A DNA stretch of 64,000 nt, from NCBI GenBank assembly GCA_017469745.1, contig JAFUFS010000018.1, positions 1 through 64,000 on the forward strand, given 5' to 3'. The translations under genes were made by a program, and so were the position numbers. How positions within the stretch are numbered: the first letter of the stretch is position 1; each line of letters opens with the position of its first letter. The notes beneath the pieces are model-generated. The model worked only from the letters and a program-made list of their open reading frames with translations, had not been told where the DNA came from and ran no database searches. Shown here one piece after another: positions 16,476 to 23,797 of the stretch. This stretch comes from Bacteroidales bacterium. GTDB lineage: Bacteria > Bacteroidota > Bacteroidia > Bacteroidales > UBA932.

Positions 16476-16835
16476 TCAGAACGGCAGCCCGCCGTCATCA
16501 TCACCGTCATCTGACGTTGAGGTCCAATGGACTTCCATCTTGGGGCGGCTCTCCTTGACAGCCCGCTCAAACTCTGCTCTACTGTTGATGCGGTGAAGTT
16601 TCCCCCGGACTGAGACGAAGCCCTCGATGGCGTCCGGGTCCTCGAAAAGGCTCTTGATGGAAACATCGAGGGCCTTTGCTATTTTCTCGATGGTGTCGAT
16701 ACGGGGTAGGCCGTTGAGGGAACGGGACAGGCTCTCAGGCTTGACCCCCATCTTCCTCGCTAGGTGGAAGTGTTTCCAGCCCTTCTCACGGCATAGGCGG
16801 TCGACGTTTGCGACCAGAATATCTCTTGCATCCAT
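16476..16835 (-). CDS. XRE-family helix-turn-helix regulator
   Basis: A 119-residue protein (ATG at 16835, MDARDILVANVDRL). The HTH spans about residues 14-65: LARKMGVKPESLSRSLNG is the HTH core and IEKIAKALDVSIKSLFED completes the fold. The C-terminal part (GFVSVRGKLHRINSRAEF, then an acidic DDGDDDGG tail) resembles the regions found in Bacteroidota prophage and mobile-element repressors. It faces away from the resolvase gene across a 168-nt spacer with repeated ATCAA motifs, a typical arrangement for a repressor controlling recombination genes. Confidence 0.85.
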   Translation of the reverse strand: MDARDILVANVDRLCREKGWKHFHLARKMGVKPESLSRSLNGLPRIDTIEKIAKALDVSIKSLFEDPDAIEGFVSVRGKLHRINSRAEFERAVKESRPKMEVHWTSTSDDGDDDGGLPF

Positions 16836-16857
16836 AATGTAAACGATCAAATTTGCT

Positions 16858-16889
16858 CAAATATACGCAAAATTAACGGATAGTATCAA
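16858..16889 (-). promoter_or_regulatory. Promoter of the XRE regulator
   Basis: On the minus strand TTG (16889-16887), 21 nt, TATATTTG (16865-16858). The -7 box lies 22 nt before the ATG at 16835. Spacing is two bases over the ideal. Confidence 0.5.
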
Positions 16890-17001
16890 GAATTTTTCAC
16901 ATATATCGCCAACTTATCAATTCGTTCTCTTGTTCATCAATTAACTATTTCGTATATTAGCCAGAGTATTAATTAACCGTTATATCAACGTAATTTATCA
17001 A
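16884..17001. promoter_or_regulatory. Cluster of five ATCAA motifs, possible operators
   Basis: TATCAA at 16884-16889, 16915-16920, 16983-16988 and 16996-17001, and CATCAA at 16935-16940, all in the same direction, between the divergent XRE and resolvase genes. They may be regulator binding sites; spacing is irregular, and the region is AT-rich, so chance is not excluded. Confidence 0.35.
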
Positions 17002-17003
17002 AT

Positions 17004-17633
17004 ATGAAAACGATCAACAGCTGCATCTACGCTCGAGTGAGCACCTCTGGACAACAGTACGACCGTCAGCTGGCGGAATTGAGGGAGTACGCCGACAGGA
17101 TGGGCTATGTGGTAGTCCGGGAGTTCTCCGAGAAGATAAGCGGAGCCAAGAAGGTTGAGGAACGGGAGGCGTTGATGGAACTGCTCTCCTATGTGGAGAC
17201 ACACCCCGTGGACAAGGTGCTCATCTACGAGTGCAGCCGCCTTTCCCGTCGTGCAGTGGACTTCCTTTCCGTCATTGAGACCCTCTCCGCCCGGAAGGTC
17301 AGCGTCTATATTCACCAGAACGGGCTTGAGACCCTGCTCCCAAACGGCACGCCCAACCCGATTGCGCAGCTGGTATTGGGAATCCTCGCACAATTTAACT
17401 CGATGGAGCGCTCCCTCATCCGCAGCAGGATGGAGAGCGGCTATAACCACTACCGCAACCTCGGCGGCCAGGTAGGCAGAAAGGCGGGCTGGCGAAAAAC
17501 TGACGAGCAGATGAGGCTGGACTACCCCAACGAGCTCAAACTCCTTAAAAAGGGCCTTTCCTTGCGAAATGTGCAGGCCATAACCGGGACTAGCCTCAAC
17601 ACCCTGCGAAAATTGAAGGCCATCATCCTTTAA
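17004..17633 (+). CDS. Small serine recombinase (resolvase/invertase family)
   Basis: A 209-residue enzyme. The catalytic domain starts IYARVSTSGQQYDRQ, with the nucleophilic serine in RVST, and continues with VDKVLIYECSRLSRR (the D/E-x-SR-x-SR motif) and the E-helix around LAQFNSMERSLIRSRMESG. A short C-terminal HTH follows (LLKKGLSLRNVQAITGTS). It is similar in size to Hin/Tn3-type resolvases rather than to large integrases. Together with the large recombinase 230 nt downstream it could resolve multimers or invert DNA. Codon use is closer to the chromosome than that of the lipoprotein gene. Confidence 0.88.
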   Translation: MKTINSCIYARVSTSGQQYDRQLAELREYADRMGYVVVREFSEKISGAKKVEEREALMELLSYVETHPVDKVLIYECSRLSRRAVDFLSVIETLSARKVSVYIHQNGLETLLPNGTPNPIAQLVLGILAQFNSMERSLIRSRMESGYNHYRNLGGQVGRKAGWRKTDEQMRLDYPNELKLLKKGLSLRNVQAITGTSLNTLRKLKAIIL

Positions 17634-17652
17634 ACCGACCAAAATCAAAAAA

Positions 17653-17720
17653 CATTTGTATGTTTGAGTTGCCTTCGGGCTAATAAGGCCCCTGCGGGGG
17701 AGAAAAGAAACATACAAATG
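17653..17720. repeat. 13-bp inverted repeat overlapping a start codon
   Basis: CATTTGTATGTTT (17653-17665) and AAACATACAAATG (17708-17720) are perfect reverse complements separated by 42 nt. The right arm ends with the ATG of the 51-residue gene. The left arm includes TATGTTTG, a -7-like box. The centre can form smaller GC-rich hairpins (GCCTTCGGGC; CCCCTGCGGGG). It may block translation in mRNA or be a recombinase binding site in DNA. Confidence 0.65.
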
Positions 17721-17873
17721 ACGAAAGAGTCGTATTATGAGACTTATTTCAAAGAAATCGGGCTTGATAGCCCACAGGAACAGGGGACAGTGCTGAATTT
17801 CGTGAAGGAACTCTTCAGCATTGCAATCAATCACTTGAACGAAATGGAAAGAAGGGAGCCAGCCTATGATTAA
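17718..17873 (+). CDS. Small 51-residue protein upstream of the large recombinase
   Basis: ATG at 17718 gives MTKESYYETYFKEIGLDS then PQEQGTVLNFVKELFSIAIN and HLNEMERREPAYD. It is predicted to be mostly helical and soluble. Its stop overlaps the first codons of the recombinase gene by 8 nt, implying translational coupling. The start codon sits in the arm of a 13-bp inverted repeat. Small partner proteins next to serine integrases can be directionality factors, which is one possibility; there is no recognisable family to support it. Confidence 0.6.
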   Translation: MTKESYYETYFKEIGLDSPQEQGTVLNFVKELFSIAINHLNEMERREPAYD

Positions 17874-19404
17874 CTACAACTACGTTCGGGAAGGAAAGAC
17901 CTGTGCAATCTGGACAAGGGTCTCCACGAAGCACCAAGAAGAAAACGGAGGAAGCCTCGAGTCGCAGAAGGAGTTCTGTGATGATTACGCAAGCCGCTAT
18001 GGCTACCGGATTGCAGGTCGCTTCGGGGGGAAACACGAGAGTGCCCGCACACCGGGAAAGATGGTGCAGGAGATGGTGAAGTTCGTCAAAAAGAACACCT
18101 CAGTCAGCACCGTTCTCGTATCTGAGTACGACCGTTTCTCACGCCTGTCGTGGCAAGCGATAAAAATGCTTCATGAGATGCGGGAACTGGGGATTGTCGT
18201 CATTGCAACCAAGTATGGAATGGACACCCGTACCAAGGAAGGGATGATGATGGCGCAGAACACCCTCAACTTTGCCGAGCTGGACAACCAGATGCGTACT
18301 GACAAATTTGTGAGCGGGAAGGAGCAGTGCCTGCGCTCCGGTGCATGGGTGTTACAAGTCCCGAGAGGGTACTATAAGGAAGGAAAGAGCCGTAGTACCT
18401 ACTGCCGCCTCAACAATGACGGGAAACTGATAGCCAAGGCTTTCCGTTGGAAGCTGGACGGCCTTGCCGGGACGGAAATCATCGCCCGTCTGCGTCCCTT
18501 TGGAATGTACTTGACCCAGCAGCGCCTCCACCAGATTCTGACGAATCCTTTCTACGCAGGGAAGATACGTCATAAGGCTACATGTGGAGAGGTCATTGAC
18601 GGCCAAATCGAGCCGGCGGTATCCTATAAAGACTTTCTCCGGGTGCAGGAAATACTCTCCGGCAGAACTGGGCGTTATGTTCAAGCCAAGCAAAAGCCGG
18701 ATCTCCCTTTGACACGATACCTTTACTGCGCCGCTGACGGGAACGCCTTTACGTCCTATACTAAACACAAAAAGACATCCATGGGCCTGAAAGACTATCA
18801 TTACTACAAGTGCAATCACGCTGGATGCGGCACGAATGAAAATGCCGAGCGGATGCACGAGCGCTTTGAACTCATTCTCTCCCGCTTCAACCTTGAAGAG
18901 AGAATGCTGGAACGATTTCGGGATGTTGCCCGCTCCTTGTTGGAGGAATACACCAAGGAAGCCGTACAGCAGCGCACTACCCTTAAGAAACAACTGACAG
19001 AACTTGAGAATAACCAAAGGAAGATGGCAGTCCGCCGGGCTCTCGGGGAAATTCAGCAGGATGTCTATGAAATCGGGGTGCAGGAGTTGCAGTCCAGAAA
19101 GGACGTTCTGACCCTCGAATATGAAAAATGGAATGAAAAATTATCGAACTCGGAGGGCTTTATCTCCAAAGTAATCGCAACTGCCTCAAACATAAGGGAT
19201 TTGTGGAAGGAAGGGAGCCTTGAAACCAAGCGAAAAATCCAAAAACTCGTCTTCCCTGACGGGATTTATTGGGACAAAGAAATCAGCGATTATCGAACTG
19301 AAAACAGGAATCCATTCTTTGGTTTAATCGAAAGATTTTCAGACACTTACATAAAAACAAAGGAGACAAATCCTTGCGAACTTGTCTCCTTGTGCGGTAG
19401 GTGA
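17866..19404 (+). CDS. Large serine recombinase (integrase type) ending inside tRNA-Leu
   Basis: A 512-residue enzyme. The N-terminal catalytic domain has WTRVSTKHQEENGGSLE (serine in RVST) and SEYDRFSRLSWQAIK; a recombinase domain follows (VPRGYYKEGK, LTNPFYAGKIRHK), then a zinc ribbon (CAADGNAF ... YYKCNHAGCGTNE) and a long coiled coil (about 370-440). This is the plan of Bacteroidota serine integrases. The last 12 codons lie downstream of the usual family end: they cover the tRNA-Leu terminator hairpin and the final four codons lie inside the tRNA gene, using its TGA. It is the best candidate for integrating the 7.7-kb element. Confidence 0.88.
   Translation: MINYNYVREGKTCAIWTRVSTKHQEENGGSLESQKEFCDDYASRYGYRIAGRFGGKHESARTPGKMVQEMVKFVKKNTSVSTVLVSEYDRFSRLSWQAIKMLHEMRELGIVVIATKYGMDTRTKEGMMMAQNTLNFAELDNQMRTDKFVSGKEQCLRSGAWVLQVPRGYYKEGKSRSTYCRLNNDGKLIAKAFRWKLDGLAGTEIIARLRPFGMYLTQQRLHQILTNPFYAGKIRHKATCGEVIDGQIEPAVSYKDFLRVQEILSGRTGRYVQAKQKPDLPLTRYLYCAADGNAFTSYTKHKKTSMGLKDYHYYKCNHAGCGTNENAERMHERFELILSRFNLEERMLERFRDVARSLLEEYTKEAVQQRTTLKKQLTELENNQRKMAVRRALGEIQQDVYEIGVQELQSRKDVLTLEYEKWNEKLSNSEGFISKVIATASNIRDLWKEGSLETKRKIQKLVFPDGIYWDKEISDYRTENRNPFFGLIERFSDTYIKTKETNPCELVSLCGR
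19360..19391 (-). terminator. Terminator of tRNA-Leu, located inside the recombinase gene
   Basis: AAGGAGACAA (19360-19369) and TTGTCTCCTT (19382-19391) form a perfect 10-bp stem with a 12-nt loop. Read on the minus strand, it is followed by TTGTTTTTAT. It starts 2 nt after the tRNA-Leu 3' end, so it terminates that tRNA, while on the plus strand the same bases encode the recombinase C-terminus. Confidence 0.8.
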
Positions 19405-19475
19405 GAGTCGAACTCACACGGGCTAGCGCCCACTACCCCCTCAAAGTAGCGTGTATACCATTTCACCACTACCGC
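19393..19475 (-). tRNA. tRNA-Leu (anticodon GAG)
   Basis: The minus strand folds as a class II tRNA: acceptor GCGGTAG with CTACCGC, discriminator A, anticodon stem CTACT/GGTAG around TTGAGGG (anticodon GAG), a long variable arm (GGGCGCTAGCCC) and TGAGTTCGACTCTCA for the T arm. CCA is not encoded. The recombinase gene on the other strand ends within its 3' end, making this the probable integration site of the element. Confidence 0.93.
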
Positions 19476-19503
19476 AGGTATGTCTTCCCGTGAATCGGGA
19501 TTG

Positions 19504-19533
19504 CAAAAATAGGCATTATTCCTGAAATACCAA
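19504..19533 (-). promoter_or_regulatory. Promoter of tRNA-Leu
   Basis: On the minus strand TTG (19533-19531), exactly 19 nt, TATTTTTG (19511-19504): a full match to the Bacteroidota consensus, about 30 nt before the tRNA. Confidence 0.75.
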
Positions 19534-19561
19534 AATTTTTTCAAGGTTTAATAATTATTCT

Positions 19562-19569
19562 TATCTTTG
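19562..19569 (+). promoter_or_regulatory. -7 box upstream of rpsP
   Basis: TATCTTTG matches TAnnTTTG, 60 nt before the rpsP start. No clear TTG at 19 nt; ribosomal promoters often depart at -33. Confidence 0.55.
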
Positions 19570-19629
19570 CACGCTCTCACGAGTTGGGAGTAATTGGTTC
19601 ATTTATTAATTATTAAAAACAGATTCACA

Positions 19630-20178
19630 ATGGCTGTTAAAATCAGACTTCAGCGCCACGGAAAGAAGAATTTCGCATTCTTCCACATTGTTGTGGCTGA
19701 CTCTCGCTCACCTCGCGACGGTCGTTTCATCGAGCAGCTCGGCTCCTACAACCCCAACACCAACCCCGCCACCATCATCCTCGACGGTGAAAGGGCTCTT
19801 GCTTGGCTCAATGTCGGTGCCCAGCCCACTCTCGTAACCCGCAGGATCCTCTCCTACGAAGGTGTGCTTCTCCGCAAGCACCTCCAGGGCGGTGTCGCCA
19901 AGGGTGCCCTCACCCAGGAGCAGGCTGACCAGAAGTGGAATGAGTGGAAGGCTCAGAGGGATGCCAAGGTCAACGCCAAGAAGGCAGGTCTCGTAAAGGC
20001 CGCTTCCGACAAGGCTAAGGCCGCATTAGAGGCTGAGAAGAAGGTCAATGCTGAAAGGGCCGAGGCCATCGCAAAGAAGGCCGAGGAGCTTGCAGAGGCT
20101 CAGCGCAAGGCTGCCGAAGAGGCTGCTGCAAAGGCCGCCGAAGAGGCTGCCCAGGAAGCACCTGCAGAGGAGGCTTAA
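19630..20178 (+). CDS. rpsP: 30S ribosomal protein S16
   Basis: The 182-residue product starts [18 protein letters not shown] and contains the S16 core ([32 protein letters not shown]) in the first 90 residues. The ATG at 19630 is chosen for its exact agreement with the family N-terminus. The rest is a Lys/Ala/Glu-rich helical tail (about residues 110-182), much longer than the E. coli protein (82 residues) but usual in Bacteroidota. S16 is an early assembly protein of the small subunit. rimM follows 4 nt downstream, the conserved order. Confidence 0.97.
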   Translation: MAVKIRLQRHGKKNFAFFHIVVADSRSPRDGRFIEQLGSYNPNTNPATIILDGERALAWLNVGAQPTLVTRRILSYEGVLLRKHLQGGVAKGALTQEQADQKWNEWKAQRDAKVNAKKAGLVKAASDKAKAALEAEKKVNAERAEAIAKKAEELAEAQRKAAEEAAAKAAEEAAQEAPAEEA

Positions 20179-20182
20179 TCAG

Positions 20183-20707
20183 ATGTCCGGGGCTTCTACA
20201 GAACTTCTGCGGATCGCCCGGGTACTGAAGTCCTACGGTACCGAAGGGGAAATCCTGCTTGGTTTCCGCGAGATCGATCCCGAGGACTTGAACCTCGAGG
20301 AACCGGTGTTCATCAAGTTCGATGGACTTCCGGTTCCCTTTTTTATTGAAAACTTCACCCTCAAGGGCACATCCAAGGCCCTTGTCCACTTAACTGGCAT
20401 CAGATGCCTGGCGGACGCGGAGGAGATTGCAGGCAGCGATGTCTTCGCTCGCCGCTCCTCCATCGACAAACAGGAATATGATGACGAAGACCTCACCGTG
20501 GACATGCTGGTGGGATGGACCCTGCTCGATGAAGAAGGCACTGAAATCGGCAGGATTTCCGACTTCGAAGACATTCCCGGCAATCCCTGTCTCTATGTCG
20601 AGACCCAGTCAGGAACAGCAATGATCCCTCTTCACGAAGACCTGATCGTCGAGGTAGACGAAGAAACCCTCCGGATCTCCATGAGGATTCCCGAAGGGTT
20701 GCTATAA
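20183..20707 (+). CDS. rimM: Ribosome maturation factor RimM
   Basis: A 174-residue protein with the N-terminal RimM beta-barrel (IARVLKSYGTEGEILLGF) and a C-terminal PRC barrel (DMLVGWTLLDEEGTEIGRI, MIPLHEDLIVEVDEE). It assists maturation of the 30S head domain and binds S19. ATG at 20183 follows the rpsP stop by 4 nt. It ends 17 nt before a convergent gene with no obvious terminator. Confidence 0.93.
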   Translation: MSGASTELLRIARVLKSYGTEGEILLGFREIDPEDLNLEEPVFIKFDGLPVPFFIENFTLKGTSKALVHLTGIRCLADAEEIAGSDVFARRSSIDKQEYDDEDLTVDMLVGWTLLDEEGTEIGRISDFEDIPGNPCLYVETQSGTAMIPLHEDLIVEVDEETLRISMRIPEGLL

Positions 20708-20724
20708 GTGATAGAATTCCCGTT

Positions 20725-21387
20725 TTATCTGCGAGCTTCCCACTCCGCCTTGACATCCTGATAGAAGGACGCCTGGGCCACTTGGGCGTAGGGAATAAGC
20801 CAGAACAAACCTATTCCGAGGGTGAACATGCTTAGGATGAACCATCCGGCAAAGCCGAGGTAGAGATAGAAAAGGTCGTACTTGTGACCCTTCATCATCT
20901 CGCAGCTTAGATCGATAGCCCTGTTTGCCGAGAGCTCGGGATAGTCCACGAGGATGTAATTGGTCATCGCATACGCCAGCGACTTGATTATTCCGGGAAT
21001 GAAAAACAGAAGGGACCAAAGGAACACGAACACGGTCCTGAGGAAATACCCCCACACATGATGCCACCAGTTGCCGAAACCGATCTTCACTTCATTAGAG
21101 GTGACCCTGTCGTCACCTGTAAGAAGCAAAGCCTTGAAAGCATTGACTAGTCCGACAAGCAACGGGCCTGCGAGCAGGAACAGCCCGAAGAAATACACTC
21201 CGAAAAGCCCGGACATCACCTTGGCCGCGGCAAGGGCTGCAGGATCAGCCTTGAAAACCTCGATCTCGTAAGGAGCTATCAGCACCATCACCACCGCCAC
21301 ATAGACGATCACTGCGAGCACGGAAGGTCCCCACTTGCCCTTCAGGGCAGCCAGGGCTTCGTTCTTATAGTCTTTGTTGTCCCTCAT
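20725..21387 (-). CDS. DUF975 family membrane protein
   Basis: A 220-residue integral membrane protein with about five to six helices. It starts MRDNKDYKNEALAALKGKW, the typical DUF975 opening, and contains FIPGIIKSLAYAMTNYIL, DLSCEMMKGHKYDLFYL and GLFWLIPYAQVAQASFY, all conserved family segments. The molecular function of the family is unknown. It lies 13 nt after the DUF4465 gene and is the last gene of the minus-strand dap run, so it may be co-transcribed with it. Confidence 0.85.
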   Translation of the reverse strand: MRDNKDYKNEALAALKGKWGPSVLAVIVYVAVVMVLIAPYEIEVFKADPAALAAAKVMSGLFGVYFFGLFLLAGPLLVGLVNAFKALLLTGDDRVTSNEVKIGFGNWWHHVWGYFLRTVFVFLWSLLFFIPGIIKSLAYAMTNYILVDYPELSANRAIDLSCEMMKGHKYDLFYLYLGFAGWFILSMFTLGIGLFWLIPYAQVAQASFYQDVKAEWEARR

Positions 21388-21400
21388 GTCTGTTTAAAGA

Positions 21401-22162
21401 TTAAAACTCCACGCTAAGCTGGATCATGAAATTGTCAAGGCAGAAGCAAGGAACAAACTTGCCACTTGAAGTCTCTACCCTGAACTTGACGGAATCGAAG
21501 GAACCCATGGTGATCTTCTTGTCCTGCATCTCCTTGGCCATCTCCCAGTCTTCCCACTCCTTGACGATCTGGAGCTCCCTTGTGGTGACATAGTCCACAA
21601 GATACTTGTCAAGGGAACCCACCAGGTTATTGTTGTTGTAGAACTCAATGATGACTTTGAGGAAGTCTCCGTCCTGGATCTCACCTGCTTCATAGAGCCT
21701 CATCGTGTACTCGGTGTTGTTGATGCAGCATCCAATTATCTGTGAATTGGCTGTGTAATAGCCGGAATAATCGAACACGATGTCATAGTCCGGCATGGTG
21801 GGAGTTTGAAGAAATCCCAGATAGCAGTTGCTGTCGTAGGCACCTGCGGCGTTACTGGCAGAGGTGAAATAAGCCTGGTCATCGGTGTCCTGGGTCCAGC
21901 CATGCTTGATGTTGAACTTGAAACCTCCTTCATATCCTTGGTTGAGCTCAGCCGACTTGGAGTTGAAATAGGTTATCTGCTCCCAAGAGAAGGTAGGAGA
22001 GAACATCATACTGTCAACGACATATTTGGGCATGTCACTTTCGTACATCTCGAAAGTCGTTCCGAGTGTGAAGGTAGATGAAGAACGCGTCCCCTTTTCC
22101 ATACAGGAGACGAGGGAAAGGATTGCTGCAAATGCGGCTAATACCTTGATTGAATTTTTCAT
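21401..22162 (-). CDS. DUF4465-type secreted lipoprotein
   Basis: A 253-residue protein with a lipoprotein signal (AAILSLVSC, Cys20). The body is a predicted beta sandwich: FEMYESDMPKYVVDSMMF, WTQDTDDQAYFTSASNAAG, YYTANSQIIGCCINNTEYT and FCLDNFMIQLSVEF resemble the DUF4465 family of Bacteroidota secreted proteins. It starts 21 nt after dapF and could be an accidental operon member or a surface binding protein. There is no enzymatic motif. Confidence 0.7.
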   Translation of the reverse strand: MKNSIKVLAAFAAILSLVSCMEKGTRSSSTFTLGTTFEMYESDMPKYVVDSMMFSPTFSWEQITYFNSKSAELNQGYEGGFKFNIKHGWTQDTDDQAYFTSASNAAGAYDSNCYLGFLQTPTMPDYDIVFDYSGYYTANSQIIGCCINNTEYTMRLYEAGEIQDGDFLKVIIEFYNNNNLVGSLDKYLVDYVTTRELQIVKEWEDWEMAKEMQDKKITMGSFDSVKFRVETSSGKFVPCFCLDNFMIQLSVEF

Positions 22163-22183
22163 AATTATTTATTCTTTAATAGT

Positions 22184-23035
22184 TTAAAGTAAACATTCAA
22201 TTGTTCCGACCATTTCAGTCGGGCCAGTGAGCCAGACCTGGGAAGCCGTGAGCGCTTCACCCTCGCCTTCCGGTTTGAACTCTACATCCATGATGGCAAG
22301 GGCTGTACGTACGGAATACTTCATTCCGCCTTCGGGCATTGCTTCTCCGGCGATCCCGCGTGAGCAGGCGGCAATCGCAGATGCCACGACGCCGGTCCCG
22401 CAGGCAAGGGTCTCAGCCTCGACTCCCTTTTCGAAAGTCCGAACGTGGAGTTCACGACCTACCGCCTGGACAAAATTCACATTCGTGCCCTGGGGGGCGA
22501 AACGAAGTTCATGACGGAGGGCCCTTCCTTCCGTGGCAACATCCATCGAATGGAGGCCGTCCGCGAACTTCACAAGGTGCCGGGTGCCCGTGTCAAGGAA
22601 GGAGGCGTCCAATTCGGGAATATATTCAATGCCGCTGACATCGGACATCTTCAAGCGGATAGTGTAGGACTGGTCCTTAGATGCGCTTAGATCCTTCGCT
22701 GCGCTCAGGATGACAGCGGTATGAAGGCCGTCAGGAGCCTCGAACACCACGGGGAACTTGCCGGAGACCACTCCAAGGTCGGCTGCGAAGGCGACTATGC
22801 ACCGCCCTCCGTTGCCGCACATCATCCCGCTGCTGCCGTCGGGATTATAGAACTGCATGCGGAAATCCTTGGATTCGCTTCTCTCCAGGAGCATGACGCC
22901 GTCGGCTCCGAAACCCGTGTGCCTGTCACAAAGATGACGGACCTGGGCAGCCGAGAGAGACAGGAGGCCGTCCCGGTTGTCAGCAAGCAGGAAATCGTTG
23001 CCCGCCCCATGGTATTTGAAGAACTTCTGAAGCAT
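22184..23035 (-). CDS. dapF: Diaminopimelate epimerase carrying a repeat-derived insertion
   Basis: A 283-residue epimerase converting LL- to meso-diaminopimelate without a cofactor. Both catalytic cysteines are present: Cys73 in CGNGGRC and Cys212 in ACGTGVV; the GAGNDF start is canonical. Between the two half-domains, residues about 107-118 (AVILSAAKDLSA) are encoded by a 26-bp dispersed repeat also found after tuf and inside a transporter gene. The insertion sits in a loop and keeps the frame, so the enzyme is probably active. It follows dapD by one stop-to-start junction in the lysine operon. Confidence 0.95.
   Translation of the reverse strand: MLQKFFKYHGAGNDFLLADNRDGLLSLSAAQVRHLCDRHTGFGADGVMLLERSESKDFRMQFYNPDGSSGMMCGNGGRCIVAFAADLGVVSGKFPVVFEAPDGLHTAVILSAAKDLSASKDQSYTIRLKMSDVSGIEYIPELDASFLDTGTRHLVKFADGLHSMDVATEGRALRHELRFAPQGTNVNFVQAVGRELHVRTFEKGVEAETLACGTGVVASAIAACSRGIAGEAMPEGGMKYSVRTALAIMDVEFKPEGEGEALTASQVWLTGPTEMVGTIECLL
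22689..22714 (-). repeat. 26-bp dispersed repeat, copy inside dapF
   Basis: Read on the minus strand it contains TCATCCTGAGCGCAGCG and ends AAGGATCT. It is identical over all 26 bp to the copy after tuf (35870-35895) and near-identical to the one at 31561-31586. It is translated as VILSAAKDL. Confidence 0.9.
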
Positions 23036-23797
23036 CTATCTCAGCAAAGATTCAAGTTCGACGGAAGCGTCAGTCCTTCCGTCACGATATTTAACTATCA
23101 CAGGGGTGTAAAGCTGGATGCCGGCATCCTTGCCCGGGCCTTTAGAGACGGGACGACTGCCGGAGACCACCACGGCCCCTGCGGGGACGACAGTCTGCCC
23201 GGATTCGGACTTAGGCAGGAACTCCCCTTTGGTGGCATCGTACAAGGAAGTCCCCTTCGTGATTATGACTCCGGAACCAATGACTGCAGACTCTCCGATG
23301 ATCGTTCCCTCGTAGATTCCGCAGTTGCCGCCGATGAAGGCGTTGTCTTCCACTATCACTGGCAGGGCTCCGGCCGGTTCCAGGACACCTCCGAGCTGGG
23401 TGGCGGCGGAGATGTGAACATTCTTTCCGACCTGGGCACAGGATCCGACAAGGGCATGGGAGTCGATCATGGTGCCTTCATCGACATAAGCTCCGATGTT
23501 GACGTAGGCGGGAGGCATCATGATCACGGAAGGAGCGAGGTAGGATCCGCACCGGACGCTGCTGCCGCCGGGAACAATCCTGACCCTGTCTTCCATGGAA
23601 AACTTCCGGAGCGGGAGGGTGTCCTTGTCGAAGAACGACCATTCATCCTTTGACATGTCCACTAGTTTCCCGATCCTGAAACCTTCCAGGATGGCCTCCT
23701 TGATCCAGGCATTCACCTTCCAGGCCCCGCCAACCTTCTCGGCAACCCTGATCTCACCCTTTTCGAGGGCCTTTATGACTTCGAAGAAATCCATCAT
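23036..23797 (-). CDS. dapD: Tetrahydrodipicolinate N-succinyltransferase
   Basis: A 253-residue left-handed beta-helix acyltransferase with hexapeptide-repeat turns (AYVNIGAYVDEGTMIDSHA, VGSCAQVGKNVHI, IGGNCGIYEGTIIGESAVI). It transfers succinyl from succinyl-CoA to tetrahydrodipicolinate in the succinylase branch of lysine synthesis. Its start overlaps the dapA stop (ATGA). The N-terminal helical region is shorter than in the 274-residue E. coli enzyme. A matching desuccinylase candidate lies in the same operon. Confidence 0.93.
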   Translation of the reverse strand: MMDFFEVIKALEKGEIRVAEKVGGAWKVNAWIKEAILEGFRIGKLVDMSKDEWSFFDKDTLPLRKFSMEDRVRIVPGGSSVRCGSYLAPSVIMMPPAYVNIGAYVDEGTMIDSHALVGSCAQVGKNVHISAATQLGGVLEPAGALPVIVEDNAFIGGNCGIYEGTIIGESAVIGSGVIITKGTSLYDATKGEFLPKSESGQTVVPAGAVVVSGSRPVSKGPGKDAGIQLYTPVIVKYRDGRTDASVELESLLR

